Shown here piece after piece: positions 7,429 to 15,100 of a stretch of DNA of 64,000 bases. The stretch covers positions 1-64,000 of the forward strand of contig JAEUSQ010000014.1 of the NCBI GenBank assembly GCA_016788705.1. Direction: 5' to 3'. Source of the stretch: Bacteroidetes Order II. bacterium. Its GTDB lineage: Bacteria; Bacteroidota; Rhodothermia; Rhodothermales; UBA2364. Under the pieces are notes generated by a model that was not told the origin of the DNA, did not search any database, and saw nothing but the letters and a program-made list of their open reading frames with translations. The first letter of the stretch is position 1. Every line of letters begins with the position of its first letter. Made by a program: the position numbers and the translations under genes.

Positions 7429-8151
7429 TTATTTCCTTACGTTTTTGTAAAAGGTGGTAATAACAGGAGGGCGGGTTAGGGTATAGGTAAATTCCTTAAA
7501 GTTTGCATAAGACCCCATTTGCTTAGAACCCATCTTGAACAAACCAACCGCATCATTAAAATCTTTCACAGGAAAAGATTGTTTTTTATGAAACGCTTCT
7601 AATAGAGTATTTATTTCTCTATTGTAAGCCACTCCTTTATCTATATCATTTCCCCCTTTGTAATCCCTTATGGATGTTGTCTTATTATTTGATAACCTAT
7701 CCTGAATGAAGTAGCCATAGAGATACCCTTCAACTTCAATATCAATTCCACTTCCAAATTCACTGCCAAGTTTATCTTTTTGGTAAGCATGGAAAAGTTC
7801 ATGTCCCACCCTCATCATGTCATCAATATCCATCTCTTCACTTCCAAGCCCACCCATATAAAAGGTTCTTGTTGTTCCGCCAAAAGCATAAGCCCCTTGG
7901 GGAGAACGTTGATCAGAGAATATATACCGCTCTGGGCTCTTAATCAATGTGGCAATGACGGTTGCACCCACATCAATGGTCGCAAGTTTGTTGAGTCCTA
8001 GAACAAAATTATACAGGTCTTTATTGTCCTTAAACTGCTCGGCATCCATCCGTGATTTGTATTGCTGGGTACAAGATTTGCTTTTGTTGTCATAGACCAA
8101 GCATATTTCTTTCCCATCCGGATCCACCATGCCCATTGGGTTATTGAGCAC
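7429..8151 (-). CDS. Orphan Rhs zincin (HExxH metallopeptidase) toxin tip
   Basis: The 240 residues start at LNNPMGMVDPDGK. The domain contains GHELFHAYQ with HExxH at residues 117-121 and a following DIEVEGY glutamate about 18 residues downstream as candidate third zinc ligand, a gluzincin-like layout. The first 150 or so residues are almost identical to those of the 8738-9592 tip; after EVEGYL the two diverge. This pattern of a shared catalytic half and a variable tail suggests recombination. The core stub upstream is badly degraded (8152-8262), so the tip has no intact Rhs carrier. A peptidase toxin role is inferred. Confidence 0.7.
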   Translation of the reverse strand: MLNNPMGMVDPDGKEICLVYDNKSKSCTQQYKSRMDAEQFKDNKDLYNFVLGLNKLATIDVGATVIATLIKSPERYIFSDQRSPQGAYAFGGTTRTFYMGGLGSEEMDIDDMMRVGHELFHAYQKDKLGSEFGSGIDIEVEGYLYGYFIQDRLSNNKTTSIRDYKGGNDIDKGVAYNREINTLLEAFHKKQSFPVKDFNDAVGLFKMGSKQMGSYANFKEFTYTLTRPPVITTFYKNVRK

Positions 8152-8261
8152 ATAGTAGCGAATTTTAAATTCGCCATAAGGGCTGGCATGATGCTGATTA
8201 GAAATCAGAAAGGTATTTATCCGCTAGCCGATCCACCACCACCGCCCGATGCCTTGAAAGA
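8152..8261 (-). pseudogene. Degenerate Rhs core stub with palindromic insertion
   Basis: The minus strand reads GIGRWW, then in another frame VDRLADKYLSDF and a TAA, then SPYGEFKIRYYVLNNP. The expected SPYNYVLNNP is split by an almost perfect palindrome (GCGAATTTAAAATTCGC, 8157-8173). At least one frameshift separates the RW block from the VDxLA block. Confidence 0.6.
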
Positions 8262-8741
8262 CTATTCTTTACGAGAACAGGTATATACGCCAAGTGAAAA
8301 ATAATACAAGGTTGCTCTGTCTGTTTTATACATATAAGTTAAGAACTCTTCTCGCTTCTTAATAATTTCTGGATAGGATGAGACATATCTATAAAAGGAA
8401 GCCTCTAACCAAGCAGGATTCAAGTAAGAATTGGGGTGTTTTTTGTATTCAACTTTTAATAAATCAACCCTGTCAAATACATCAACCTCTTTACGCTTAT
8501 TGAGATCATAATAAGAATACACCCTTGCTTTTACCAGAAGATTTTCTCCCTTTTCTGAATTTTTATAAAGGTAGCTAATCAGAGTTCGGTTATGATAACT
8601 GATTTGCAAGCTATCTGGAACCTGCAAGCATGGGCGCTCATCTATGGTAGGTAGTATCCAGTTTTGCGAGTAGCAGTATTGGAAAACCATCCCAAAGCCA
8701 ATGAAATATTTTCCATACTTATTGAAAATTAATGTCATCAT
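8262..8741 (-). CDS. Putative exported immunity protein for the zincin Rhs tip
   Basis: The 159 residues overlap the upstream toxin tip by ATGA. A hydrophobic N-terminal segment (about residues 11-25) is a likely signal peptide or anchor. The mature part is homologous to the tandem pair at 6446-7427: RPCLQVPDSLQI, the YSYYDLNKRKEVD block, YLNPAWLEASFYRYVSSYPE and a C-terminal CSRKE. Same order, same family and the coupled start make this the best supported immunity candidate in the cluster. The downstream core stub starts almost at its stop. Confidence 0.7.
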   Translation of the reverse strand: MMTLIFNKYGKYFIGFGMVFQYCYSQNWILPTIDERPCLQVPDSLQISYHNRTLISYLYKNSEKGENLLVKARVYSYYDLNKRKEVDVFDRVDLLKVEYKKHPNSYLNPAWLEASFYRYVSSYPEIIKKREEFLTYMYKTDRATLYYFSLGVYTCSRKE

Positions 8742-9592
8742 TGTTTTACCTTGGTATGATAAAGTGAAGCAATAACAGGCGTTTGTTTTTTCGTATAAGT
8801 GTAGATTGGGAAATCTTTATATGCTCCCATCGTATCTGAACCCTCCTTAAAATTATCAGCTGCTTTGCGAAAATCACGGATAGGAAATTCTTTTCTATCC
8901 AGATAATTTATAGCCATAGAAATCATACCCTTAGAGTATTCTTCTCCTTTTGGTACATCATTTCCGCCAATATAATCATTAGGGTCAGGGCGATAGTTAT
9001 CCAAACCATAACGAATAATGTATTGAAACAGATAGCCTTCAACTTCAATATCAATTCCACTTCCAAATTCACTGCCAAGTTTATCTTTTTGGTAAGCATG
9101 GAAAAGTTCATGTCCCACCCTCACCATGTCATCAATATCCATCTCTTCACTTCCAAACCCACCCATATAAAAGGTTCTTGTTGTTCCGCCAAAAGCATAT
9201 GCCCCTTGGGGAGAACGTTGATCAGAGAATATATACCGCTCTTGGCTCTTAATCAATGTGGCAATGACGGTCGCACCCACATCAATGGTCGAAAGTTTGT
9301 TGAGTCCTAGAACAAAATTATACAGGTCTTTATTGTCCTTAAACTGCTCGGCATCCATCCCCGCTTTGTATTGTTGGGTACAAGATTTGCTTTTGTTGTC
9401 ATAGACCAAGCATATTTCTTTCCCATCCGGATCCACCATGCCCAGCGAGTTGTTCAGCACATAATTATATGGACTCCATGCGGGGTATATTTGTCCGTAC
9501 AGCACAGGACACTCGTATGGGTCTGAAAAAAATTCTTCGGGTGTCCGGATTTTGGCACATGATTCGTCTATGATCATGTAACATGGGAGCAT
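8738..9592 (-). CDS. Orphan Rhs zincin (HExxH metallopeptidase) toxin tip with non-Rhs N terminus
   Basis: The 284 residues have an N-terminal 34 or so (starting MLPCYMIIDESCAKI) that are not Rhs core. Core then starts abruptly at IYPAWSPYNYVLNNSLGMVD, with the Trp codon intact. The catalytic domain contains VGHELFHAYQ (HExxH at 161-165) and DIEVEGY (Glu183/185). The tail ends in TPVIASLYHTKVKQ. This is the rightmost module, and no rhs gene lies upstream: a plus-strand DGPF gene begins at 9621. The junction near 9490 therefore marks the edge of the rearranged island. Whether it is expressed alone is unknown. Confidence 0.65.
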   Translation of the reverse strand: MLPCYMIIDESCAKIRTPEEFFSDPYECPVLYGQIYPAWSPYNYVLNNSLGMVDPDGKEICLVYDNKSKSCTQQYKAGMDAEQFKDNKDLYNFVLGLNKLSTIDVGATVIATLIKSQERYIFSDQRSPQGAYAFGGTTRTFYMGGFGSEEMDIDDMVRVGHELFHAYQKDKLGSEFGSGIDIEVEGYLFQYIIRYGLDNYRPDPNDYIGGNDVPKGEEYSKGMISMAINYLDRKEFPIRDFRKAADNFKEGSDTMGAYKDFPIYTYTKKQTPVIASLYHTKVKQ

Positions 9593-9620
9593 TTTCCCAA
9601 CACACCTAACAAAAACGTTT

Positions 9621-9986
9621 ATGAAAACCCCTTTTCTTTATCTATTCCGGGAGTCGCCAGAGGAAATGGCCCGTTTATCGCCAGCAGAACTACAAGAAGA
9701 CATGGCGCGGTGGATGGCTTGGACCGAAGCCCTTGCACAGCGCGGCAACCTCGAAGATGGGCAACCCCTTGTTGCTGAGGGCCATGTGGTGGGTCCGACA
9801 TTTGAACGTATGACCGATGGCCCGTATCCCGACGGTAACGAGGTCGTAAGCGGCTACTTGATGGTCCGCGCAGAGGATTTAGACCATGCCACCGAACTTG
9901 CAAAGGAGTGCCCCATTTTGCATTATGAAACCGGCTCTGTAGAAATCCGCGAAATCATCAAACTTCCCAATCCTTCTAATGACTAA
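9621..9986 (+). CDS. YCII/DGPF-domain protein
   Basis: The 121-residue cytoplasmic protein belongs to the YCII-related family, with the signature DGPYPDGNEVVSGY (about residues 66-79) and the RAEDLDHATELAKECP helix followed by a VEIREI strand. Family members form ferredoxin-like alpha/beta dimers of unclear enzymatic role. It is first of three co-directional genes with a second DGPF protein and an ECF42-type sigma factor, an association known for that sigma group. No signal peptide is present. The ATG comes about 28 nt after the edge of the Rhs island. Confidence 0.85.
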   Translation: MKTPFLYLFRESPEEMARLSPAELQEDMARWMAWTEALAQRGNLEDGQPLVAEGHVVGPTFERMTDGPYPDGNEVVSGYLMVRAEDLDHATELAKECPILHYETGSVEIREIIKLPNPSND

Positions 9987-9999
9987 CACAAACAAACGC

Positions 10000-10344
10000 A
10001 TGAAAAACTTTATTTATCTTTTCCGAGGAGGCGAAGCCGATCCAGAAAACCCTGCCGCTGCGCCGAGTGCCGAAGAACTGCTTTTGTGGGACCAATGGAT
10101 GAAGCCCCTACTAGCCGAAGACCGCGTGACGGGTGGAGACCCGCTTGTACCAACAGGCCGGGTGATCCGGAGCAAACACAAGATCGTCTCTGATGGCCCT
10201 TTTACGGAGGGGAAGGAAATGGTGGGCGGATATTTCTTTTTAAAAGCCCATGATTTGAAGGAAGCTGTCGCCTTATCTAAAAATTGCCCCATCTTGCAAA
10301 CAGCAGATGGAACCGTAGAAGTTCGTGAAGTACATCAGTTGTAA
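10000..10344 (+). CDS. YCII/DGPF-domain protein
   Basis: Start chosen at the ATG giving MKNFIYLFRG because it aligns with MKTPFLYLFR of the paralogue. An ATG 21 nt earlier (9979) would overlap the previous stop. The protein has about 114 residues with the canonical DGPFTEGKEMVGGYFF (residues 65-80) and the LKEAVALSKNCP helix. It sits between another DGPF gene and the ECF42-like sigma factor gene, 10 nt before the latter, and is therefore probably in the same transcript. The function is inferred to be tied to the sigma factor regulon. Confidence 0.85.
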   Translation: MKNFIYLFRGGEADPENPAAAPSAEELLLWDQWMKPLLAEDRVTGGDPLVPTGRVIRSKHKIVSDGPFTEGKEMVGGYFFLKAHDLKEAVALSKNCPILQTADGTVEVREVHQL

Positions 10345-10354
10345 AAAGACCTGA

Positions 10355-11584
10355 ATGGACGAACATTTTTTCAGACACGAATCCGGACGTTTGGTGGTGC
10401 GGCTAACCCGCTTTTTCGGAACGCACCACCTTGCATTGATCGAGGATGTCGTTCAGGACACCCTTGTTAAGGCATGGGAGGTTTGGCGATTTCGCGGTCT
10501 TCCAGAAAACCCCTCGACATGGCTCTTTCGGGTGGCCCGTAATAAGGCCCTTGACGTGCTAAGACGCAAGAAAAGAGAACAACCGCTTTCGTGGGAGCAC
10601 TTGGAAGCATTCGAGACAGAGGAGCATGAGCGCGAAGTTTTGGCACATCCGCTTCTTGCAGACGATGTCTTGCGTATGATGTTCGTTTGTTGCCACCCCA
10701 GCCTTCCGCAAGAATCGCAGATTGCCCTGATGCTCAAATACCTTTGTGGTTTTTCGGTTCAGGAGATTGCCCGTGCTTTTCTCACGACCGAAGCCAATAT
10801 TGAGAAGCGTCTTTATCGGGCACGCCAAACGTTTCGGAAACAACACATTCCTTTCGAGGTTCCGACACAAGGTGCACTACCAGCGCGTTTTTCGCAAGTT
10901 CTGTTGGCGATATACCTCCTTTTTAATGAAGGCTACAAATCCAATCAACTTCATGAAGTGATTCGGCAGGAGTTGATGGAAGAGGCCCTCCGGCTGGGGG
11001 TTTTACTGACTGAACAACCTCAAACCCGTCAACCAGAAGCGTTTGCCCTGCTTGCACTCATGTGTTTTCAAGCGGCCCGCACCCATGCCCGCCTTACGGA
11101 AACGGGCGCTTTGTGTCTTTTACCAGATCAGAACCGATGTTTGTGGAATGGTGCACTCATCGAGATTGGAAAAACGTATCTAAACAAAGCTGCTACGGGC
11201 ACCCATTTATCACGCTACCACCTGGAGGCGGGTATTTCGTGGGAGCATACCCGTGCCGCTACCTACCAAGCAACCAACTGGGGCAAAATTTTGCAATATT
11301 ATGATGCCTTGGAAACAATAGCCCCCTCTCCGATAGCCTCCCTCAACCGCTTGATTGCACTTGCTGAGGTTGAAGGCCCCCGTGTTGCCCTCGCAGCCTT
11401 CGACCACCTCCCCCATCGAGATGCGCTCTCCACACATCACCTGTATTTTTCCATTCGTGCCTATTTATTGTCTGCAGCCGGAGAAAGAGAAAAGGCACTT
11501 TTGGCATGGGAACAAGCCTTAGAAAAGGCGCCGTCTGAAGCAGAGCGCCTGCTTATTCAGCACAAGATAAACGCCCTTATCTGA
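10355..11584 (+). CDS. ECF42-type RNA polymerase sigma factor with C-terminal extension
   Basis: The 409 residues start with sigma region 2 (about 1-75, including DVVQDTLVKAWE and NPSTWLFRVARNKALDVLRR), followed by region 4 (about 105-160, FSVQEIARAFLTTEANIEKRLYRAR read in two parts). About 240 further residues form an all-helical, TPR-like extension (DUF6596-type), with FNEGYKS at the start of that domain. This architecture and the two adjacent DGPF genes match the ECF42 group, which has no classical anti-sigma factor; in that group the extension is needed for activity. No anti-sigma gene is seen here. The targets probably include the DGPF genes themselves. Confidence 0.88.
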   Translation: MDEHFFRHESGRLVVRLTRFFGTHHLALIEDVVQDTLVKAWEVWRFRGLPENPSTWLFRVARNKALDVLRRKKREQPLSWEHLEAFETEEHEREVLAHPLLADDVLRMMFVCCHPSLPQESQIALMLKYLCGFSVQEIARAFLTTEANIEKRLYRARQTFRKQHIPFEVPTQGALPARFSQVLLAIYLLFNEGYKSNQLHEVIRQELMEEALRLGVLLTEQPQTRQPEAFALLALMCFQAARTHARLTETGALCLLPDQNRCLWNGALIEIGKTYLNKAATGTHLSRYHLEAGISWEHTRAATYQATNWGKILQYYDALETIAPSPIASLNRLIALAEVEGPRVALAAFDHLPHRDALSTHHLYFSIRAYLLSAAGEREKALLAWEQALEKAPSEAERLLIQHKINALI

Positions 11585-11815
11585 AGCCTGATACGCTACT
11601 TGGGGAGCATGATCGCCCTTCTACGCTCAAAATAAAATCCGTTTTGCCCAAGATTGTGGACGGAAAATGAAGAAAAGCCTTGCTTTCGCCTATATCTTTT
11701 TTGTTTCTTCATGGGTTACTTAAACAAGGTTCGGGTCGTCCTTATTTTATATACAACATCTAAGATTACCCTACAAACCCTTTTGTTTTCATTTTCCCCT
11801 AACAAAGATACCGTA

Positions 11816-13369
11816 ATGAGTACAAACACAGAATCCTGGGGCTCGCGGGTGGGACTGGTTCTGGCCATGGCAGGCAATGCTGTTGGTCTCGGAAACTTTC
11901 TCCGCTTTCCCGTGCAAGCCATTGAAAATGGCGGTGGTGCATTCATCATTCCCTATTTAGTCTGCTTTCTACTAATGGGCATTCCCCTGCTCTTTGTAGA
12001 ATGGTCTATGGGCCGTTTTGGTGGTCAACACGGACACCACAGCACTCCCTTCATCGTTGGCTCGATGGCCCCCAATGGCAAACTATGGAAATACGTAGGT
12101 GTTTTTGGGATATTCACCAACCTTGCCGTTGCTGCCTACTATTGTTATATCGAATCTTGGACCATGTCTTATGTATATCATACAATCGTCGGTTCTTTCA
12201 ACGGGAGTACCCAGGCATCGGTAGCACAATTCTTTACTGATTACACTGATATTGGCGTTTCGCATACGGGTATTCCCTACGAACCAGTGGTATTTTATAT
12301 ACTTTGCTTGCTACTCAATACCTGGATTCTGTCTCGCGGTTTGAGTGGCGGGGTAGAAACCGTTGCAAAAATCGGAATGCCACTCCTCATTATTTTTGGG
12401 ATTTTCTTGGCCATTCGCGGCGTTACCCTGACCGCAGGAAGCGATGGAGCGGTAAATGACGGTACAATGGGGCTTAATTTCCTCTGGAATCCGCAATTCG
12501 ATAGCATCTGGAATGCAAAAGTATGGTTGGCAGCCGCCGGACAAATCTTCTTTACCCTGTCTGTGGGGATGGGAAGTATCCATTGCTATGCGTCCTACCT
12601 CCGTTCCCGCGACGACGTGGCGTTGAATGCAATGGGCGCTGGATGGACCAATGAATTTGTTGAGGTGGTCTTGGGCGGCGCGATTGTTATCCCGATCACT
12701 GTTGGCTATTTGGGGATAGATGGCGTAAAAGAAATTGTGGTAAATGGGGGCGGTTTTGGTTTAGGTTTCCAAACCCTGCCTTACCTCTTCCAGCAATGGG
12801 GGCCAGTTTTGGGTGTTATTTCTGGTGTGATGTGGTTTGGCTTGTTGTTTTTTGCAGGAATCACGTCTTCTTTGGCCATGGGAACCCCGATTATGGGTTT
12901 CTTACAAGACGAATTTGGCTGGAAGCGCGAGAAGTCCGCTTGGACGTTTGGTCTGGCCGTATTGATTCTTGGCTTGCCCACCGTTATCTTCTATAAAGAG
13001 GGCGTTTTTGGCGAATATGACTATTGGGCAGGAACGGTCTCGTTGGTGGTTTTTGCCTTGTTGGAAATCATTCTCTTTGCATGGGTGTTTGGCATGAAAC
13101 GCGGCTGGGACGAGATCAATCGTGGGGCAGATATTCAGGTTCCGACAGCCTTTAAGTTTATCATCCAATACATCACGCCGGTGTTTTTGCTGACCGTGTT
13201 TGCTTTCAGCCTTCCAGACATCATCCAAAAACTGACAGACCCACAACCAATAGCGGTACATCTTTCTCGCTTGCTCTTGTTGGCACTTTTTGTAGGAATT
13301 GCCTACCTCGTTCGGGTGGCCTACTATAAGCGCATCCGAGAAGGCCGTCATATTGTTAACAACGCATAG
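11816..13369 (+). CDS. Sodium:neurotransmitter symporter family (NSS/SNF) transporter
   Basis: Start chosen at the ATG giving MSTNTESWGSRVG. The longer frame from 11654 adds a non-homologous 54 residues. The protein has 517 residues and about 12 membrane helices. It begins with the family's sodium/substrate motif AGNAVGLGNFLRFPVQA in helix 1, and FTLSVGMGSIHCYASYL corresponds to the unwound helix 6 region. NSS proteins co-transport amino acids or amines with Na+. A tiny membrane protein follows 11 nt downstream with a strong ribosome binding site. That arrangement resembles MetP/MetS-type methionine transporters, but the substrate is not known here. Confidence 0.9.
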   Translation: MSTNTESWGSRVGLVLAMAGNAVGLGNFLRFPVQAIENGGGAFIIPYLVCFLLMGIPLLFVEWSMGRFGGQHGHHSTPFIVGSMAPNGKLWKYVGVFGIFTNLAVAAYYCYIESWTMSYVYHTIVGSFNGSTQASVAQFFTDYTDIGVSHTGIPYEPVVFYILCLLLNTWILSRGLSGGVETVAKIGMPLLIIFGIFLAIRGVTLTAGSDGAVNDGTMGLNFLWNPQFDSIWNAKVWLAAAGQIFFTLSVGMGSIHCYASYLRSRDDVALNAMGAGWTNEFVEVVLGGAIVIPITVGYLGIDGVKEIVVNGGGFGLGFQTLPYLFQQWGPVLGVISGVMWFGLLFFAGITSSLAMGTPIMGFLQDEFGWKREKSAWTFGLAVLILGLPTVIFYKEGVFGEYDYWAGTVSLVVFALLEIILFAWVFGMKRGWDEINRGADIQVPTAFKFIIQYITPVFLLTVFAFSLPDIIQKLTDPQPIAVHLSRLLLLALFVGIAYLVRVAYYKRIREGRHIVNNA

Positions 13370-13374
13370 GAGGT
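13368..13374 (+). promoter_or_regulatory. Strong Shine-Dalgarno site for the 49-residue membrane protein
   Basis: AGGAGGT ends 6 nt before the ATG at 13381 and overlaps the stop codon of the transporter gene. Such a perfect site is unusual in this window and argues that the tiny downstream frame is translated. Confidence 0.8.
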
Positions 13375-13380
13375 ACGATC

Positions 13381-13530
13381 ATGACTACTGCAGCACTTGT
13401 TTTATGGTTAACAACCATTATCCTTATCACTGCGATTACGGTGTATTTCTTCCTAAAAGTATTAAATACACCGCCCCACGAAGGAGGAGAACATGAACCT
13501 CCGCACATAAAATCCTTCGACGCAACCTGA
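13381..13530 (+). CDS. Tiny single-pass membrane protein, MetS-like transporter partner
   Basis: The 49 residues (starts MTTAALVLWLTTIILITAIT) consist of one membrane helix (about 4-28) followed by a Pro/His/Glu-rich cytoplasmic tail (PPHEGGEHEPPH). A perfect Shine-Dalgarno site precedes it, and it lies 11 nt after the NSS transporter gene. Small auxiliary subunits of this form (MetS with MetP) are known for some bacterial NSS transporters, so an accessory-subunit role is likely but inferred. A transcription terminator follows directly. The frame is short enough to be missed by automated gene calling. Confidence 0.75.
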   Translation: MTTAALVLWLTTIILITAITVYFFLKVLNTPPHEGGEHEPPHIKSFDAT

Positions 13531-13555
13531 TTGGTTTAACCCACGAGAGAAGGTA

Positions 13556-13594
13556 AAGGCCCGCAACAACAACTGTTGACGGGCCTTGTTTTAT
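13556..13594 (+). terminator. Rho-independent terminator of the transporter operon
   Basis: AAGGCCCG (13556-13563) pairs with CGGGCCTT (13580-13587), extended inside by CAAC/GTTG with a one-base bulge, and is followed by GTTTTATT. The remainder to 13875 (about 280 nt) holds no gene or element that I recognise. Confidence 0.8.
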
Positions 13595-13875
13595 TGATCG
13601 CGTCACAGAACACAGAAGAATGGAAAGGCGTAACCCTAAAATCCAGATAAACCCTAATATTCCTCGCCTATGCGTGTCACCAACCAATCATTCCCGCTCC
13701 AAAGCACCTCAACACGGCGGCTTTAGTTCATTAACAGGGGTAACCACTTCTCCGTATCGCCCCGAAAATGATGTATAAAACAGGACTTTCCTCCCATCCA
13801 TTCGTATTCCCATCTCCATTTAACCATCTTTTATTTGGAACCTTGCGGGTAGCCTCGGAGAAGCCCAAGGTAGGC

Positions 13876-14937
13876 TCACTTCAGAGCAGCCAGAATTTTC
13901 AGTTGACTCTCGGTAACATCACCAAAGAGGGAAATTCCGCTGGCACCGTTCCTTCGCGCATAGCGCACGCCCATTTCGAAGGTGTTGTCATTGGCAAAGG
14001 CAGGCAAGTACAGGCCTGCATAAAGAGGCTTTGTATCCCGAAGCCCAAAAACCCCTTGCTCCACTGCTTCGCCAATCCACTGTTCCGGTTCCAAATAAAA
14101 ACTATGGTACACCATTGGGCAGAAGGCATCCAAGTTCCAACGAGTCCAATCTTGCCGCACAATGCGCTGAGCAATTTCCGGCGTTGGGAAAACCGCAGCC
14201 GTAATGGGTTTTTTATGTGCGCTAACTACCTTTGCCAAACGATTTACCAGTTGTGTAACCGCATCGTAGCGAAACTTCCGCCACGAGTACTGGTCGGATG
14301 GATAGGCAATGTCCTTGGGGTCTTTGCCATATTGTGCCTTATACTTCGAGCGACACACATCACAATAGCAAAAATCATAATCCGGCAATTCCTCGGTTTG
14401 TACCAAGTTATAGGTGGGCCAAAGTTCCACTGGCAAGATCACATCGCAGAAACGCACATAATCCAAATGAATGCCCTGTACGTATGGCTTTTTAAGGTGA
14501 TCGCGGACAAATTGCTCCAAGTAATCACCCACTTCTTTGCGGCTCGGGCATACCCATCGGTAGTACTCCACGTAGGGCGGCTGATCAAAACAAGACTTTC
14601 CGTTACGACTTACCGCATACCATTCCGGATGGTTATCCCGAATCCATTGGTCGCGCCGATTGGTTGTCCACATCCAGAGGTGCGTAGAAAGTCCTGCATT
14701 GGCTGCCGCTTGGAAGGTTGCTTCGTGATACCACTCTATAAACACGCCGTAAATCCCATAACGTTTATACATTCGGAACAAGTCACGGCGTTGTGCATCG
14801 GTCTGCTTGTCATCTGGACGAATCCAAATCCAGTTCCGAATGGGGCGTTTGGCAACAGCCGCCGCCATGCCCATTTGCGGATCGGCCAAAGCCATCGCAC
14901 CCATGCCCATTAGTTTCAGCGAATTTCTACGGTCCAT
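13876..14937 (-). CDS. Exported family-10 glycosidase-like (GHL10/DUF187-type) TIM-barrel protein
   Basis: The 353 residues start with a short Tat/Sec-type leader (MDRRNSLKLMGMGAMALA). The barrel has characteristic strand-end motifs: YGVFIEWYHEATF, GIHLDYVRFCDV (about 180-190) and AFCPMVYHSFY. It resembles glycosyl-hydrolase-like proteins annotated as family 10 glycosidase or DUF187. The insertion CYCDVC has closely spaced cysteines that could bind a metal. The substrate is unknown, probably a glycan acted on outside the cytoplasm. The gene is monocistronic, with non-coding gaps on both sides. Confidence 0.75.
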   Translation of the reverse strand: MDRRNSLKLMGMGAMALADPQMGMAAAVAKRPIRNWIWIRPDDKQTDAQRRDLFRMYKRYGIYGVFIEWYHEATFQAAANAGLSTHLWMWTTNRRDQWIRDNHPEWYAVSRNGKSCFDQPPYVEYYRWVCPSRKEVGDYLEQFVRDHLKKPYVQGIHLDYVRFCDVILPVELWPTYNLVQTEELPDYDFCYCDVCRSKYKAQYGKDPKDIAYPSDQYSWRKFRYDAVTQLVNRLAKVVSAHKKPITAAVFPTPEIAQRIVRQDWTRWNLDAFCPMVYHSFYLEPEQWIGEAVEQGVFGLRDTKPLYAGLYLPAFANDNTFEMGVRYARRNGASGISLFGDVTESQLKILAALK

Positions 14938-15100
14938 ATTTTTGGGGGATTAGGTTGAAGGGGAAGAAAATAAGTTATCCAATTCCAGTTATATCTCCAA
15001 GACATTTTAAAGACTTGGCAAACAAAAATACCAAATAGTGCGTTTATAAAAAAACATCAGGTTTCCGACTTGTTATTTTTCCAATCAATCGCTATTCGCT

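Noticed and set aside
13768-14913. Long open frame of 381 residues on the plus strand
   Set aside because: It is the antisense shadow of the family-10 glycosidase-like gene (13876-14937), which has a signal peptide and conserved motifs; the shadow has none.
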